Shown piece after piece: positions 62,701 through 64,000 of a stretch of 64,000 nucleotides of DNA. Source of the DNA: Taenia hydatigena (taxonomy: Eukaryota > Platyhelminthes > Cestoda > Cyclophyllidea > Taeniidae). The notes beneath the pieces were generated by a model that worked only from the letters and a program-made list of their open reading frames with translations, was not told where the DNA came from and made no database searches. The DNA is taken from NCBI GenBank assembly GCA_036345935.2, contig JADWOT020000004.1, positions 16,857,423 to 16,921,422 of the forward strand. The letters run 5' to 3'. Both the position numbers and the translations under genes were made by a program. Within the stretch, counting starts at the first letter, position 1; each line of letters opens with the position of its first letter.

Positions 62701-63762
62701 TGCACAGACAGACGTTGGGGGACGCGAAAGCTTAATTTGAAGTGGAGGATGGCGGAGTACAACCGGTGGTGCAAACATGCTTTATGCCTAATAAGAAAAT
62801 TACCAAAAGCGTAAATGGTTAAAAATGTTTAGGCAGGTCATCAACTGTCATGAAGTGTCAATGCAAGTGACACAGATCCCGCGGTCCTCAAATGAGTTGA
62901 GAGAGTGGGCAACCCAACTACTAAAGAATCGCTTTATCTGAAAGAAAATTAGACACAAGCACAACCCATATAAGTAGAATTTACCTCCATCAATGACAGC
63001 TGAACTGTTCATAGCATAATTACAGAGCAGATTTCGACAGCAGCGAGGAAATAAAACTAAAAATAAACCCTCAAGAATTACTTTCAAATGAAGTAGTTAG
63101 ATACAAGAGGCTGGAATTTGCAAATCACACCACCAAATAGCGGAAATAGCAGTTCTAGTTAGAGATGATTGAAAAATGGCTTTTGGCAGTGTTACTGGCC
63201 GTCAAGATGCCATTGCATCTTTTGCGCGTAAATTACGAGAGGTTGCACCGAGGGTGCCACGCATACCCCGTTTGTCAATTATGGCGGTAAGAAGTGGTAA
63301 TATCAGTCTCTACTTGTTTATATCACTCCAATCACAGAGCTTACATACAAAAATCTGCCGTTTGCTGACACTTGAGGTATTTGCAGCCAAAGCAAAAACA
63401 ACAACCCCTCGACGACTGACAACTTCGAGCATGGAAAAAAAACAGTTTGGACGCAAGTTAACGACATAGGAGGTAATAGCGACTACAAAAATCCCTGTCA
63501 TTAACCTGCATGAAGCTATTGTAGCTTCAACACATGATTCGCCCCCAAATCATTGCAGTGCCAAAAAGTAGACACTTAGCTGGCGAGAAAGGAAGTCTGG
63601 ATGCCTAATGATCGGTCCAGATCTCCGCATGGACCGAATTCTAAAATGACAATGTAAACATTCGTGCCTTCGGGAAGGGAAGTAGAACTAAAGTTACCGT
63701 CAGAGGTGAAGGCGATGGGAAACGTCCAGGCGTTGATTTGTGAAAGCACGCCTTACAGCTGA

Positions 63763-63883
63763 CCAATCACAAGCGGGCAAGTGTGAAACGGCAGCACGCC
63801 ATTGGCTAGCAGCAGCAACCTGCTGCACTAAGACCTGAATCATGCCTCCTTAACCCAGACCAACACGTACGGTCACACATTGG
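63763..63883. promoter_or_regulatory. CCAAT-box cluster, possible promoter near the window edge
   Basis: CCAAT at 63763-63767, ATTGG at 63801-63805 and ATTGG at 63879-63883 lie within 121 bases, followed by a GA-rich tract at about 63905-63945. The density resembles the two promoters described at 2.4 and 28.7 kb. There is no clear TATA box, and the orientation and target gene are unknown; it may serve a gene beyond the right edge. Confidence 0.35.
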
Positions 63884-64000
63884 TTGCTTCATTATTCTCA
63901 CCATTAGAGAGAGAGGCAGCGAGAGAGCGAGGAAGTGAGAAAAGTAAAGCTTTACAGTCAGCCATTTGAAATTTACCTTCGATATTCCCACTCGGACTGT

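Larger units (their letters stand above)
53115..63100. other. Stretch without a supported gene
   Basis: Other than the repeat fragments listed, only short frames without domains or convincing splice patterns. C-rich sequence at 61130-61270 and a GA run at about 61831-61845 are simple-sequence features. Confidence 0.45.

Noticed and set aside
63176..63419. Possible small two-exon gene: 37 codons from ATG at 63176, donor ATGGCG|GTAAG at 63287, acceptor TTTGCAG at 63386, then 10 codons to a stop
   Set aside because: Good splice signals, but the 47-residue product has no recognisable feature and the nearby CCAAT cluster is on the wrong side for this strand.

Overview
This is animal (eukaryotic) DNA. 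It has spliced genes with GT/AG introns, several of them very short (67, 71 and 77 bases), a secreted peptide-hormone precursor, simple-sequence repeats and several families of decayed dispersed repeats. Gene density is low and base composition is unremarkable (slightly AT-rich by eye). The short introns mixed with long ones, the gene spacing and the type of neuropeptide precursor fit a flatworm, probably a tapeworm. That is an inference, because nothing in the window names the organism.

Layout. (1) 2.4-3.9 kb, plus strand: a neuropeptide precursor gene with a recognisable promoter (three CCAAT boxes, TATA-like box), a tiny first coding exon and a main exon encoding a signal peptide and a dibasic-flanked peptide ending in Phe-Arg-Pro-Arg-Leu-Gly, i.e. 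an FXPRL-amide. (2) 8.4-8.7 kb, plus strand: a weak candidate for a second small secreted peptide gene. (3) 18.3-26.1 kb, minus strand: one complete multi-exon gene for a 1031-residue protein with seven C2H2 zinc fingers. Eight coding exons join with all phases consistent, and a likely untranslated first exon and CCAAT-rich promoter lie at 28.6-28.8 kb. (4) 28.8-64 kb: no gene I can support. This stretch holds a diverged tandem array at 35.4-36.6 kb built around a conserved palindrome, two more copies of that palindrome at 42.3 and 49.1 kb, a pair of ~350-base direct repeats at 50.6-51.5 kb, dispersed repeat fragments, and a CCAAT cluster at 63.8 kb that may be the promoter of a gene outside the window.

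Repeats. Family A has at least seven copies, at 0.06, 7.1, 10.4, 12.6, 40.9, 44.0 and 52.6 kb. Family B/C has full and partial copies at 9.2, 11.3, 16.4-17.7, 43.6, 46.1, 53.0, 56.0, 59.6 and 60.3 kb, two of which carry an internal TA microsatellite. These were found by eye. Most of the short open frames in the window are random or lie inside these repeats.

The genes are not an operon. A zinc-finger transcription factor and a neuropeptide gene share a neighbourhood and a CCAAT-rich promoter style, but nothing shows that they act in one pathway.
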